Part shown: piece by piece, positions 1 through 9,499 of the stretch
Layout of the letters: every line of letters begins with the position of its first letter
How positions within the stretch are numbered: position 1 is the first letter of the stretch
Source: Fontibacillus panacisegetis
Lineage (GTDB): Bacteria; Bacillota; Bacilli; Paenibacillales; Paenibacillaceae
NCBI RefSeq assembly: GCF_900102215.1
Contig: NZ_FNBG01000007.1
Coordinates: 1-64,000, forward strand
Direction of reading: 5' to 3'
Length of the DNA stretch: 64,000 nt
Program-made: the position numbers and the translations under genes
The notes under the pieces: model-generated
Seen by the model: only the letters and a program-made list of their open reading frames with translations
Databases searched by the model: none
What the model was told of the DNA's origin: nothing

Positions 1-202
1 AAATGTACAGGCTTTCTCTAAGGATTCTCTTCAAACTAGTCTATTCTGAACCATATTCCTGCATTTTTGCAGGCTTTTGTTCATCCTTTCAAGACTACTT
101 TTAAAAAACTGCATTTTTGCATCCTTTTCCTGATATCTTGCCTGTCCACTGCTAAACAAGAAGTCCCTCAAAGTTATCTTAGATCACTTTTGGGACAGCC
201 TC
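1..202 (+). repeat. Right part of a MITE-like element, truncated by the window edge
   Basis: This stretch closely matches 57517-57720, including the unit with two CTGCATTTTTGCA-type palindromes (58-73 and about 109-122) and the end ACTTTTGGGACAGCCTC at 186-202. The full copy at 57319-57720 carries an inverted version of this end on its left side, so this is the right half of the same element. It has no credible coding capacity: the 68-codon frame starting at 67 runs through the palindromes. The last bases form part of a stem-loop that could end transcription. Confidence 0.75.
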
Positions 203-284
203 TTGATTTTTATATAGCTGGCATCACATTTCCGCCATGCCAAGCCAAATACACATTTTGCATAACAGAATAGGTGCAAATGTA

Positions 285-2693
285 TTATTCCACAACGAGA
301 ATTCTTGGAGAGGTGTTACCAATTATTTTAGAGGATAGCCATGAACCGAACGTAGCCGATAGTATACTTATGAACATGACAGCTAGAATACCTCCCCCGC
401 CAAAAACAAGAGGCAGCTCCTTGATTCCGTAAGCAGTCAAAATGTTCTCTAAAATAAGAGGGAGCACAAACACTCCGCATATGGCACCAACACACGCACC
501 CATCAAAGACAAAATAACAATTCCAAGCGTAATAGACCATCTGATCTTTCTTGAGGTTAAACCTAAAGACTTATAGATACCATACGTCTTGCTCTCTTTA
601 CGAATCTCAATACGGCAAATGCTATAAATGATCAGAAAAGTGACTACACTAAAAAGCAATCCCATGATGATGAACGGCAGCATTAATACAGAGGTTGCTT
701 CGCTATAGACGGAATCGAGCAAAGTCTGCTGTGTAACGACTGTCAACGATTTCTTGTACTTCTCATTCAATTCCTGAACTAGTGTGTCTACTTCTGACTT
801 CTCATGCAGATTAATAAGGACTATATCCGCATCACTGTAATCCGAAGGATTTGATGTCACCACATCGGCAGTGATTCGTGCAGAATATGACATATTCGCT
901 ATTGCCTGATAAATGCCACTTACCATCAGAGTCCGCTTCTTTCCATCCAAATAAACGTCCGTCACATCACCAGGAACTACACCCAATCTGCGAGCAACAT
1001 TCATCCCCAGAGCTATTTCATTTCGATTACGCGGATTGCGACCCTCCAGCACAGAAAATCCGAACGTATCATAACTCCCCCTCAGAACACTTACATAAAT
1101 GTTCAGCGAAGAATAACCACCTTGCTGATGACTTTGCTCCAAAGGTAATACACCTATCTTTTCTCCAATCCATCCAATAGTTTCTACCCTGGAATCGGCC
1201 AACAAATCTCGGTTAAAATTCTCTTCGGAGAATTCAGATTTGTTAAATATTGTTGCCGCTGCATGCGAATCATCATACCCCCATTGCGGTGCGGTCTGAC
1301 CTGTATTCATAACGCTGCTAAGCAATACATAACCGAGAACTAATACGGATGAGGTAATGGTCGTCAAAGTAAGCATTACGATAGAGCCTCTGCGATTCTT
1401 CCGGATATTGCGCCATGCGATAACTAGAATAATGGGCAGACGCCCTAGCCCTAGTCGTGAGCTGCGACGCGAGGAATGAAGTCGTCTTGTCCACTTGCTG
1501 TTGTCCTCCTCCGACATTCCATAACGGATCGCTTGAACGGGTTCAATATTACGCGTTCTGTTCGCATACAACCACACGAACAAAAGCACGAGTATAATGA
1601 TAAAATTACCAACACTCCAACCAATAGGTATGCCGCCTTCCGGTATCCACGAAGTTTCACTTTTCAAGTACGTCATGGAGCTGCCCACAATGATTCCCGA
1701 TAAAAGAAAACTGACCAGAACACCCGGCACGATGGACACAATGGTAACAATAGCATACTGGATAATATAAGTGGAAATCGTTCTTGCAGACGACAATCCA
1801 AGAGATTTAAACACACCAATCGATCTATAATTGGCAATGATCGTATCAGATATCGTAAACCCAATTGTAGACAAGGCAACAAGCATCATAACGACACCCA
1901 AAAAAACCATCACAAATCCGATAATTTTATTAATAATCAGGTAGAACGCAGATAAATCTTCAAACTCTCTTTTTGTCTCTAAATAAGGGGTTCCTAAATA
2001 CTGTTCAAACTCATTCCATATTGCTGTGTTGTTATCATAATTATCAAATCTAAGCCCCATCATGTATTGATCTTTACCGGACAGTGAGGCGAACTCCTCA
2101 TCATAATCCTCCGGATTCATCCAAATTCGAGAGTTCGTTGAGAACGGTGCTCCGAAAGAAAGATCGATAACGATAGCCGATACAGTTAACTTAATGTCGT
2201 GATCGCCCGTCTTGAAGCCAAGGTTGTCTCCGACAGAAATCCCCTTCGAATAAGCAAGTGAAGTTGATATCCATACCGTTCCCTCCTGAGGTAATTGTGT
2301 CTCAACACCCTCAGCAAATGTTAACTCATCAACTGCCGTCGGCTGAACACCGGTCTTCATCATGAACAAAAACTGGTTAGCTATCTCTTTCCCTTCGAAA
2401 AAAATACCCGACAGATTGCGATAAGACATCAGCTCCGATGCCTGCACCTCTTCATGATGATTCCACCATTCATGGACCTTCACGGGGTCATGATACTTCT
2501 CGCCCATCGTCAAAATCTGATGAGCACCATTAGTCTTTTTATGCATCTCTGAATAAATATTTCCCGTGTTGACGATCACCAAAACCGCTGTGGTAAGCAG
2601 AAGCGTCGCAAGCATAATGAGGATGGAGATCAAGCCATTTTGCAGCTTCTTCTTTCTCAAAAAAGACCAGCAAAGCATCCAGACTGCTTTCAT
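285..2693 (-). CDS. ABC transporter permease with two FtsX domains
   Basis: This 802-residue membrane protein has an N-terminal anchor (about residues 15-40), a large extracytoplasmic loop, three membrane spans (about 260-395), a second single span near 430-455 followed by another external domain, and three C-terminal spans (about 680-790). This is the duplicated FtsX/MacB-PCD layout of permeases that pair with a LolD-like ATPase and that either move lipids and peptides or act by mechanotransmission. The ATPase gene lies 4 bp upstream, and a response regulator and kinase precede it in the same direction, so the four genes look like one operon. The substrate cannot be read from the sequence. 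Peptide-antibiotic sensing or resistance is a usual role of such units, but this kinase has a large external domain, unlike the BceS type. Confidence 0.88.
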   Translation of the reverse strand: MKAVWMLCWSFLRKKKLQNGLISILIMLATLLLTTAVLVIVNTGNIYSEMHKKTNGAHQILTMGEKYHDPVKVHEWWNHHEEVQASELMSYRNLSGIFFEGKEIANQFLFMMKTGVQPTAVDELTFAEGVETQLPQEGTVWISTSLAYSKGISVGDNLGFKTGDHDIKLTVSAIVIDLSFGAPFSTNSRIWMNPEDYDEEFASLSGKDQYMMGLRFDNYDNNTAIWNEFEQYLGTPYLETKREFEDLSAFYLIINKIIGFVMVFLGVVMMLVALSTIGFTISDTIIANYRSIGVFKSLGLSSARTISTYIIQYAIVTIVSIVPGVLVSFLLSGIIVGSSMTYLKSETSWIPEGGIPIGWSVGNFIIILVLLFVWLYANRTRNIEPVQAIRYGMSEEDNSKWTRRLHSSRRSSRLGLGRLPIILVIAWRNIRKNRRGSIVMLTLTTITSSVLVLGYVLLSSVMNTGQTAPQWGYDDSHAAATIFNKSEFSEENFNRDLLADSRVETIGWIGEKIGVLPLEQSHQQGGYSSLNIYVSVLRGSYDTFGFSVLEGRNPRNRNEIALGMNVARRLGVVPGDVTDVYLDGKKRTLMVSGIYQAIANMSYSARITADVVTSNPSDYSDADIVLINLHEKSEVDTLVQELNEKYKKSLTVVTQQTLLDSVYSEATSVLMLPFIIMGLLFSVVTFLIIYSICRIEIRKESKTYGIYKSLGLTSRKIRWSITLGIVILSLMGACVGAICGVFVLPLILENILTAYGIKELPLVFGGGGILAVMFISILSATFGSWLSSKIIGNTSPRILVVE

Positions 2694-2697
2694 CCTC

Positions 2698-3462
2698 TTA
2701 CCCCTTTCCTGACACTAGAGAAAAGATGACTGCTTCTCTGGAGGGCACATCTTGTTCATCATATTTATTGAAATGAAGCTCCCCATTCACTTTGCCGTCA
2801 CGGATCACAATCAATCGATCCGCCCTGCATGCCGCTTTAATATCATGCGTAACCATTACAACGGACTGTCCGTTCCGGTTCAATTCAGTTAAAATATCAA
2901 GCACCGCGACCCCTTGATCATAATTCAAGCTTCCTGTTGGCTCGTCAGCAAAAATAACCTCAGGGGAATTGATCAATGCTCTCGCAATTGCAGCACGCTG
3001 CTGCTGACCACCTGAAGTTTGTGATGGAAGGCGGAACTGCTGCCCCTCAAGATCCATTGCTTTTATTAGGTCAGTCGCCTTCTTTGTAACTTCTTTCGTT
3101 GAACTGCCAGCTATATAACCTGGAAGTGCAATATTCTCATAGATGGTGAGATCAGGAACCAGATTAATACTCTGATAAATATAACCTATCCTTCTCGCCC
3201 TGAAATTCGCCATTTCCTTTTCGTTATTTTCATCAATTCTCTGATCATCAAAATAGACTTCCCCCACCGAAACACGATCCAAACCACTAAGCATGTATAG
3301 CAGCGTAGACTTTCCAGAGCCTGAGTTACCCATGATGACGGTAAAATCCCCTTCATAGATATCAAGATTTACATTGCGAATAGCATGAAATTGCTCGCTG
3401 CCGCTGCTATATGTTCTGCATAAATTTGAAGCTCTGATAATGGCTCTTTTTGTAGATTTCAT
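2698..3462 (-). CDS. ABC transporter ATP-binding protein (LolD/MacB type)
   Basis: The ATPase partner of the FtsX permease just downstream. Counting from the upstream ATG at 3483, it has Walker A GNSGSGKST (residues 52-60), a Q-loop region, the signature SGGQQQR, Walker B VIFADEPTG and the H-loop VTHD, all intact. Two starts are possible. The ATG at 3483 has no Shine-Dalgarno sequence, while the one at 3462 (MKSTKRA) follows AAGGGGG, so I prefer 3462 (254 residues). The length fits the single-domain ATPases that pair with FtsX permeases. The gap to the kinase gene upstream is about 90 bp, with no obvious terminator, consistent with co-transcription. Confidence 0.9.
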   Translation of the reverse strand: MKSTKRAIIRASNLCRTYSSGSEQFHAIRNVNLDIYEGDFTVIMGNSGSGKSTLLYMLSGLDRVSVGEVYFDDQRIDENNEKEMANFRARRIGYIYQSINLVPDLTIYENIALPGYIAGSSTKEVTKKATDLIKAMDLEGQQFRLPSQTSGGQQQRAAIARALINSPEVIFADEPTGSLNYDQGVAVLDILTELNRNGQSVVMVTHDIKAACRADRLIVIRDGKVNGELHFNKYDEQDVPSREAVIFSLVSGKG

Positions 3463-3556
3463 CCCTTCTGCCGCCCCCTTCATTCTGCTTGTTATTACTC
3501 ATTGTAGAGAGCAGATATTATCAGGTTCTTATCTAAATATGAATAAATTATTACTG

Positions 3557-5044
3557 CTAATGAACCGGGATTGTAAAATAAAATGTTGTCCCTTGATTCT
3601 TGCTGCTATGAAAAGAAATATTCCCGTTATGAGCTTCAACAATCGTTTTGCAAATGGATAATCCTAGCCCGGAGCCATTACTTCTTTTCTCACCCAAGGT
3701 ATGTGGTTTGTCCGATTGTCCTTGATAATATCGTTCAAAAATAAACGGGATATCCTTAGGAAGAATCCCTTCTCCCGTATCAGCAACGGCAATCCTCAGC
3801 ATGTTACTATTCTTTTGCATCCCGCTATATTCTGGCCCAAGTTCAATTATCTGCTCAATATGTATAGAAATCCGGTCACCCGCTGAAGTATGCTTCAGTG
3901 CATTCGTTACTAGATTCATAACGACTTGTTCGATTCTGGCCGCATCTGCCTTAATTAATACATCTGGAACTTCATCAGGTCCTTCATATATCACACCTCG
4001 TGTAGCTACGAAATGTCCTATCGGGGTTAGTATTTGTGTAAATAACGGTCTACTGTACTGCTCTGTCAATCTAACGGTAATCTGCCCCAGCTCCCGTATC
4101 GCATGTACAAACAAATCATCAATCAATGCGGTCATCTTATCACTCTGCGCATGCATAACCTGTATGTATTCCATTAATGTATCCATATCGGGACACACTC
4201 CGTCTCGAACCGCCTCGATATAGGCTCTGATTGTAGCTAATGGTGTCTTCAGATCGTGAGAAATGTTCGAGATCAGCTCTTTATGAGCCTTCTCTCCAGC
4301 ATCCCTGCGCTGATTAAGATCCATAATCTCCATTCTCATTTGATCAAACATAGAATAGAGCTCACCCATTTCACCGCCATGCACATACTCTACCCTTTGT
4401 TCATAATCACCTTTCAGGATAACCTCTGCATGTCGCTTTAGCTGCTGAACAGGAGTAATCATTTCCTGCTGCATTTTCCGTCTAAACAATATCACCAGCA
4501 TAAATACGATAAGAATAGATATGATTATAGCCATAGTAAAAATATACGTAGTCGTAGAGTCTTTTGGTATATTCAAAAACTTTTCCGGTACAGTAAAAAT
4601 CGCGTTTGCAACCTGTTGGCCTGAAGCCATATCTGTTACTGGAAAAACAAATTTGAGCTCGCTAGAATTGTTTGTGGTTGGATAATGATCGTAGTAAATA
4701 GTTGTTTTGATATCTATAACAGATTGAGGATGTTCAGAATCGCTGTTAAAAATCACATTTCCCTTTAAATCCACCAACAGCAGATTCAGGTTCTGCTCAG
4801 AGCACATCCGCTGCAGTTGGTCCGAATGCTCTTCGATAGAGTAATGATGCTGCTCCAAGTAAGTCATAGTCTCGCTCGCCAAAAGACGAGCCTGGTTCAT
4901 TGCTGACGATGCAGATTTGTTCTCAAGCAGGCTATGGTTGCGATTGCTGCGTTCGATTAACAAGTACAACCCGCAGCCAGACAAAATCAATACACTAACC
5001 AGGAGGGTAATCACCCATTTATTCATCCATTGTTTCATGTTCAT
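3557..5044 (-). CDS. Sensor histidine kinase, partner of the adjacent response regulator
   Basis: A 495-residue membrane kinase. It has TM1 (10-30), an extracellular sensor domain of about 135 residues, TM2 (about 167-187), a HAMP linker (190-243), a HisKA H-box ISHDLKTPLA with phospho-accepting His263, and a HATPase domain with the N-box NLVTNALKHT, G1 DTGEGI and G2 GSGLGLSI motifs. All catalytic motifs are intact. It starts 23 bp after the response regulator and is followed by the ABC ATPase and permease, so it probably senses an extracellular signal and controls that exporter. The ligand is unknown. The large sensor domain separates it from intramembrane-sensing kinases of BceAB modules. 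Confidence 0.92.
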   Translation of the reverse strand: MNMKQWMNKWVITLLVSVLILSGCGLYLLIERSNRNHSLLENKSASSAMNQARLLASETMTYLEQHHYSIEEHSDQLQRMCSEQNLNLLLVDLKGNVIFNSDSEHPQSVIDIKTTIYYDHYPTTNNSSELKFVFPVTDMASGQQVANAIFTVPEKFLNIPKDSTTTYIFTMAIIISILIVFMLVILFRRKMQQEMITPVQQLKRHAEVILKGDYEQRVEYVHGGEMGELYSMFDQMRMEIMDLNQRRDAGEKAHKELISNISHDLKTPLATIRAYIEAVRDGVCPDMDTLMEYIQVMHAQSDKMTALIDDLFVHAIRELGQITVRLTEQYSRPLFTQILTPIGHFVATRGVIYEGPDEVPDVLIKADAARIEQVVMNLVTNALKHTSAGDRISIHIEQIIELGPEYSGMQKNSNMLRIAVADTGEGILPKDIPFIFERYYQGQSDKPHTLGEKRSNGSGLGLSICKTIVEAHNGNISFHSSKNQGTTFYFTIPVH

Positions 5045-5067
5045 CGTGATCCTTACCCCGATTCCGG

Positions 5068-5787
5068 TTACGATTCGCCATTACTAAACTTGTATCCAAC
5101 GCCCCATACTGTCTTAATATATCGAGGAGTCGCCGGGTCATCCTCCAGCTTCTCCCGCAATCTACGCACATACACCGTTATCGTATTCTCATCTCCATAC
5201 ACGTCATAGCCCCATATTTTATCTAGCAGTACACTTTTTGAGAACACCTGATTGTAATTGCTTGCCAAGCAGAATAACAGCTGAAATTCCTTAGCTGACA
5301 ACGAAATTTCCCGCCCTCTCAGACTAACCTGATATGCCTTCTGATCTATAACAAGCTCACCGAATTGCAACACCTCATCCTGACGAACGGCTCTATTCTT
5401 ACTTCGCTCTTCTCTCCGCAAATGAGCATTTATTCTTGCAACTAGCTCACTCGGCGAAAACGGCTTGGTCATGTAATCGTCAGCTCCAAACCCTAATCCA
5501 AGCACCTTATCCGTATCACTGCCTCGCGCACTCAGAATGAGAATCGGCGTATCATGCTTCTCACGAATCTGTTGACATAGCTCAATTCCATCAGCATCCG
5601 GCAGCATAATGTCTAAAATGATAAAATCCGGTTCCGTCATCTCAATCAGATTCATTCCATCCAGTCCGGAATTTGCCACATATACTTCATATCCGTTCAC
5701 CTTGATGTAGTCCTGCATGATCCGAGCCATATCTTTTTCATCTTCAATAATGACAATTTTCCGTTGCCGTTCCTGATTGGTTTTCAT
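5068..5787 (-). CDS. OmpR/PhoB-family response regulator
   Basis: A 239-residue regulator. The receiver domain (about 10-123) has acidic pocket residues IEDE, phospho-acceptor Asp59 in ILDIMLPD, a conserved switch Ser in LSARGS and Lys108 in MTKPF. A winged-helix Trans_reg_C domain (about 140-236) ends with the usual VWGVGYKF strand. It is the first gene of a four-gene minus-strand unit (regulator, kinase, ABC ATPase, permease) and is divergent from the acetyltransferase at 5918. It most likely activates its own operon in response to the kinase. Confidence 0.93.
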   Translation of the reverse strand: MKTNQERQRKIVIIEDEKDMARIMQDYIKVNGYEVYVANSGLDGMNLIEMTEPDFIILDIMLPDADGIELCQQIREKHDTPILILSARGSDTDKVLGLGFGADDYMTKPFSPSELVARINAHLRREERSKNRAVRQDEVLQFGELVIDQKAYQVSLRGREISLSAKEFQLLFCLASNYNQVFSKSVLLDKIWGYDVYGDENTITVYVRRLREKLEDDPATPRYIKTVWGVGYKFSNGES

Positions 5788-5853
5788 TCCGGTTCTCCAA
5801 TACGTTCATTAGTGTAAATCTCATTTTTACCATTGTATCGATATCATTACATA

Positions 5854-5883
5854 TTGAAAAGACAATACAATCCATGTTATGTT
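5854..5883 (+). promoter_or_regulatory. Possible promoter for the acetyltransferase
   Basis: TTGAAA (5854-5859) and TATGTT (5878-5883) are separated by 18 bp, in the 130-bp gap between the divergent regulator and acetyltransferase genes. The -10 match is only moderate (4/6), so this is a weak call based on spacing and position. Confidence 0.3.
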
Positions 5884-5917
5884 GGTTTGAAATATTTTCA
5901 GAAAAGGTGGGGTTATC

Positions 5918-6508
5918 ATGCAAAAAGAATCCAATCATCAAGACCCGATTCTTTTGTCTGTACCTGAGAGTTTTGAGAGTGATCGATTGTTCATACGCGC
6001 ACCTCTCTTTGGAGATGGGGTCCTGCTCAATGAAGCTATCGCTGAGAGTATTAAAGAATTACGTCCCTGGATGCCTTGGGCGCAGGAGGTTCCATCTGTT
6101 CAAGCCTCTGAAATAAACGTGCGGCGAGCTAAGTTGGATTTTTTAGAGCATAAGGACTTGAGACTGCATTTTATCAATAAAGATTCAGGCCAGTTCATAG
6201 GTAGCGGAGGGCTTCACCGTATTGATTGGAAGGCTCGTAAATTTGAAATCGGCTACTGGCTGCGTACATCCTGCACCAAGCAAGGATACATGACAGAAGC
6301 TGTTGCAGCGATTACGAAGTTCGCCATTGAGCATCTGGAGGCCAATCGTATTGAAATCCGTTGTGATTCTCGCAATCAACGGAGTGCTCAGGTCGCCGAG
6401 CGTTCCGGATTTACGCTAGAAGGGATTATTCGCAATGAGGTATGTGATGTCGATGGCGCGCTCTGTAGTACGATGGTATTTTCCAAAGTAAGAGGAATAG
6501 AGTTTTAA
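5918..6508 (+). CDS. GNAT acetyltransferase of the RimJ/RimL type
   Basis: This 196-residue protein has the RimL-type layout: an N-terminal ESDRLFIR strand, the YWL...GYMTEAV segment around the acetyl-CoA loop, and the C-terminal N-x-RSAQVAERSGFTLEG motif. Members acetylate N-terminal amines of ribosomal proteins or small amine substrates using acetyl-CoA; the substrate here is unknown. The ATG at 5918 follows an AAAAGGTGGGG ribosome site. It stands alone on the plus strand between two minus-strand genes and ends next to a hairpin at 6519-6543. No link to the lipopeptide operon is visible. Confidence 0.88.
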   Translation: MQKESNHQDPILLSVPESFESDRLFIRAPLFGDGVLLNEAIAESIKELRPWMPWAQEVPSVQASEINVRRAKLDFLEHKDLRLHFINKDSGQFIGSGGLHRIDWKARKFEIGYWLRTSCTKQGYMTEAVAAITKFAIEHLEANRIEIRCDSRNQRSAQVAERSGFTLEGIIRNEVCDVDGALCSTMVFSKVRGIEF

Positions 6509-6518
6509 TGAGCTACAA

Positions 6519-6543
6519 CAGGAGCAGACTAACGCTGCTCCTG
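6519..6543. terminator. Hairpin between convergent genes
   Basis: A perfect 9-bp stem, CAGGAGCAG/CTGCTCCTG, with a 7-nt loop lies 10 bp after the acetyltransferase stop and includes the stop codon of the convergent PQQ-propeller gene. Neither side has a clear T-run, so its role as a bidirectional terminator is only likely. Confidence 0.4.
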
Positions 6544-8820
6544 CCACTTCTCTACATTAGCAATACTAAATCGCGAAAACCCTCCATTTGCCGAGCCTGA
6601 ATACAGTTCTTCGCCAGATACATTTAACGTTCCGTTTCGTGTATATTGCTCGCGAAGCTCTGCATATCCCATTCTCATATTTTGAATCCGCCCGCGTACC
6701 TCACCATCCCGTTTATGAATAACCAGCAAATCATGACCATAAGGATACAAAAGATCCTGCTCTAACACGATAAAACTGCTGGCAGCAAAAGAAGATAAAT
6801 CAGCAGCCTTAGAGGCAGCATTGGACATTGTCCATAATTCAGATCCGGTATCAAGCTTTACTGCTGTCGGTATACCATCAACGGTTAAAAAGAGTACATC
6901 CCCATCAATACTTCCCTTAGCGCCTTTTCCATCCAGCCTCCATAACTCTCGCTCTTCAACTGAATCATATAATATAGTTTCATAAAGAGAAGCTCCCCAG
7001 TAACTCTCATTATCTAATGAGCGCTGTACTAGTAGATACCGTTGTTTAGAATCAAGCACTTCGAACTGTTCCTTAGGGGAAGCAGGATACTCTGTGATTG
7101 TGTGCCCATTCCTGATATCAAGAAGCAGCCACTGTTGCCCCACCAAAATCCACCGTTTAGAGCTTTGCTCTTTAAAAGGGTCGATTCTTAGTCCAGCCGC
7201 ATAATAAGGATAGTCCGACGGATCTTCCATTACTGCTTCTTTTATCTCCAGCTTCCAGTTTTCCATTCCGTTATCAGGATCATAAGCGCGAAGCCACTTG
7301 TTATCCCGAATCAAAACATACGGATCTCCCGTACCCTGATTAATCACTCTGGCATCTTTATCTGTCCCCATACTCCATTTTTCACGTCCGGTCTCAGCAT
7401 CAAGCACCGTCAGCTTCATCTTGTCCCACAAAATAATTGAACGATTAGCAGCCAGCATAGCTATTTCGCTCTCACTTGCAGGCTTGAGTTCCCACATCAC
7501 TTTTCCGTCGGTTAACCGAATTCTCTGTATGCTGTTCTCATATTTTTTGGCGTGAGGGTTGTATGCCGTAAAAATTGTTACATAATTGCTTGAAGGCTCC
7601 ATATAGGCGGTTAAGCCGCCAAATCCAGCATCGATTTGCCACAGCTTATCTCCGTTCACTCGATCCAATGCATACAATGATGAATCATGATGCATTCCAC
7701 TGTAACCTCCATCATCCCCTTTAATGAGCAATACTTTCTCATTTGCCCCCACTAGATAGGTATAGTCTAAATCTCCCTGATTGCGCCAGTCTGGTTCTAT
7801 TTTCAGCGTGGGAGCTAAAGGGGTTACTACATAATCATTAGAAAAAGCATAATCTTCACCGCTATATAAATTCATCATCGGGCGGCCTTCACCAGGTAAA
7901 ACCCACTTCGTCCGCGCAAGCTTTCCTTCCGAGGAAAATGTAATGGTGAACTGGGCATCAGTACGCTCATATCTCCATGTTTCGCCTAACACCATAGGTT
8001 CCCCAACGACATTCTGCAAATTGGCGGATATTTCCCGAACTACAGGAGGCCCTAACCATTTTAGTACATTTGCAGTGTCGATGTCCCTATTGGTTCTCTG
8101 CAGAAGCAAATCAGCAATTCCCCTTACGTCCTCAGTAGGGACAGTTGAGTTTGGTGACAGAAGTTGATTCGGTACTGCTTCTATTTTTTCAATATCCTTA
8201 TCCCTTACCCAGAGCAGCACAGGATAATATATTGAATATTCATCATGCCATTTCGCCGGATTGATGATCACTCCATACCAATCGCTCCACTTAGCAATCG
8301 CAATCAGACGCAGATCAGGCAAGCTCCCATCTGCCTGCCACTTAAGTGAACTGGTAGGAGTCAGCTTCATTCTGGCTTGCTTCTTCAAATTCACATATTG
8401 GGGAGCTATGTCCACCATCCCATTGGATCGTTCTGATAAATACCAAAGCGGAATCCAAAGTATCCCCCGATCAGGCGTGTTGACAGAGACCATTTCGGTT
8501 GACGTCGATCTGACCTTAAATTCCTCAGCTTGTTGGCCGTAATGCAGAACTTGAAGCTTATGTAAATCACTTTGAGCAGACAATCGTTCCTGAAAGAGAG
8601 GAGTATAATGTCGCAGCGTAATTAGATCTCCTTTTTTGGGTAAGGTTATCAATGTTTCATGTTCAGCAGCAAAAACAGGTGCAGAAGTATAATCTAATGA
8701 CTTCTCTATTGCTTGACCAGCCCCCTTGACTCCTGAAGGAGAAAGAGCGATCAAGCTGAACACCATTGCTGCACTGCATAAAATCCTGAAAAGAATGTTT
8801 TTAATGTTCGAGCGGCTCAT
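6529..8820 (-). CDS. Secreted PQQ-type beta-propeller repeat protein
   Basis: A 763-residue exported protein. Residues 1-34 form a signal peptide (basic SRSNIK start, hydrophobic core, small residues before VKGAGQ). The second half holds at least five blade-like repeats of the pattern 'LDxxxGxxxW', for example YALDRVNGDKLW, RLTDGKVMWEL, LDAETGREKW, YDPDNGMENW and KLDTGSELW, the hallmark of PQQ/BamB-like propellers. Nothing shows catalytic PQQ binding, and a structural or protein-binding role is as likely. The N-terminal half (about residues 50-330) is not recognised; it has a SmpA/BamE-like look around 'RDIDTANVLKWLGPPV...ETWRYE', which is only an impression. Monocistronic, with start site AAGGGGTAA upstream of ATG. 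Confidence 0.75.
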   Translation of the reverse strand: MSRSNIKNILFRILCSAAMVFSLIALSPSGVKGAGQAIEKSLDYTSAPVFAAEHETLITLPKKGDLITLRHYTPLFQERLSAQSDLHKLQVLHYGQQAEEFKVRSTSTEMVSVNTPDRGILWIPLWYLSERSNGMVDIAPQYVNLKKQARMKLTPTSSLKWQADGSLPDLRLIAIAKWSDWYGVIINPAKWHDEYSIYYPVLLWVRDKDIEKIEAVPNQLLSPNSTVPTEDVRGIADLLLQRTNRDIDTANVLKWLGPPVVREISANLQNVVGEPMVLGETWRYERTDAQFTITFSSEGKLARTKWVLPGEGRPMMNLYSGEDYAFSNDYVVTPLAPTLKIEPDWRNQGDLDYTYLVGANEKVLLIKGDDGGYSGMHHDSSLYALDRVNGDKLWQIDAGFGGLTAYMEPSSNYVTIFTAYNPHAKKYENSIQRIRLTDGKVMWELKPASESEIAMLAANRSIILWDKMKLTVLDAETGREKWSMGTDKDARVINQGTGDPYVLIRDNKWLRAYDPDNGMENWKLEIKEAVMEDPSDYPYYAAGLRIDPFKEQSSKRWILVGQQWLLLDIRNGHTITEYPASPKEQFEVLDSKQRYLLVQRSLDNESYWGASLYETILYDSVEERELWRLDGKGAKGSIDGDVLFLTVDGIPTAVKLDTGSELWTMSNAASKAADLSSFAASSFIVLEQDLLYPYGHDLLVIHKRDGEVRGRIQNMRMGYAELREQYTRNGTLNVSGEELYSGSANGGFSRFSIANVEKWQEQR

Positions 8821-8935
8821 AGCAGGTTACCCCTTTTTCTGAAGAATCTTGCTTACTTCATTTCAGACACATAATCATTAGACGTTAGACACTGAGAAAA
8901 GTTACCATGTAACCTCCAAACTCCCTATAAAATAC

Positions 8936-8975
8936 AAAAAGACCAGTATGGTTTATCATTTATCCATAGCTGGCC
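8936..8975 (-). terminator. Rho-independent terminator after the OhrR gene
   Basis: Read on the minus strand, GGCCAGCTATGG and CCATACTGGTC form a stem with a single bulge and are followed by TTTTTG. The hairpin begins about 33 bp after the OhrR stop. Confidence 0.7.
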
Positions 8976-9007
8976 TATACAAGAACAAATATATTGAATT
9001 TATGAAA

Positions 9008-9457
9008 TCACTGATTCTGACCCTGCTTGCGAAGCTTCAGCTTACTCTGCAGCTCATTCAATTGCGACATCAACCCTACGTATTCTTCGAGCCCAATATC
9101 GCAGGATAGTATTTCTTCACTAATCGATTTCGTAATACTCTGTTGTTCATCGAACGACTTCTGCTCTAAATGGATGTGAACCTTTCGCTCATCAGTATCG
9201 GAACGTCTTCTCCTTAGCCAGCCGTTACTCTCCATCCGTGTAATCATTGGAGTCAATGTGCCTGTGCCAAGATCCAATTTCTCCCCAAGCTCCTTGAGGG
9301 TTATGCCATCCTGTTCCCATAGTGCAAGCAGCACCAAATATTGCGGGTAGGTTAATCCAAAAGGCTGAAGCACGCTGGCATATAATTTGTTAAACTCGCT
9401 CGATGTTTGATATATGGTAAAGCACAGCTGTTTTTTTAGCGTCAAAAAATCTTCCAC
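9008..9457 (-). CDS. MarR-family organic peroxide sensor (OhrR type)
   Basis: A 149-residue winged-helix repressor of the OhrR branch. The N-terminal reactive cysteine is present (Cys12, in KKQLCFTIY, matching Cys15 of Bacillus subtilis OhrR), followed by the family segment LTYPQYLVLLALWE and the recognition helix/wing region GTLTPMITRME...RRRSDTDERKV. Only this one cysteine is present, which is typical of the one-Cys class that is inactivated by mixed disulfide formation or over-oxidation. It lies 42 bp downstream of the glutathione peroxidase gene in the same direction, so the pair is probably an autoregulated operon controlled through the palindrome at 9993-10030. The gene symbol ohrR is a family assignment. 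Confidence 0.88.
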   Translation of the reverse strand: MEDFLTLKKQLCFTIYQTSSEFNKLYASVLQPFGLTYPQYLVLLALWEQDGITLKELGEKLDLGTGTLTPMITRMESNGWLRRRRSDTDERKVHIHLEQKSFDEQQSITKSISEEILSCDIGLEEYVGLMSQLNELQSKLKLRKQGQNQ

Positions 9458-9499
9458 AGTGATCTCCTTGTTCGTTGTTCGTCGTTTATTTCATCAAAA

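Noticed and set aside
67..273. 68-codon plus-strand frame near the window start, and a similar 78-codon frame at 57468-57704
   Set aside because: Both lie across the MITE-like palindromes with no ribosome site; the reading frame follows the repeat, not a protein.
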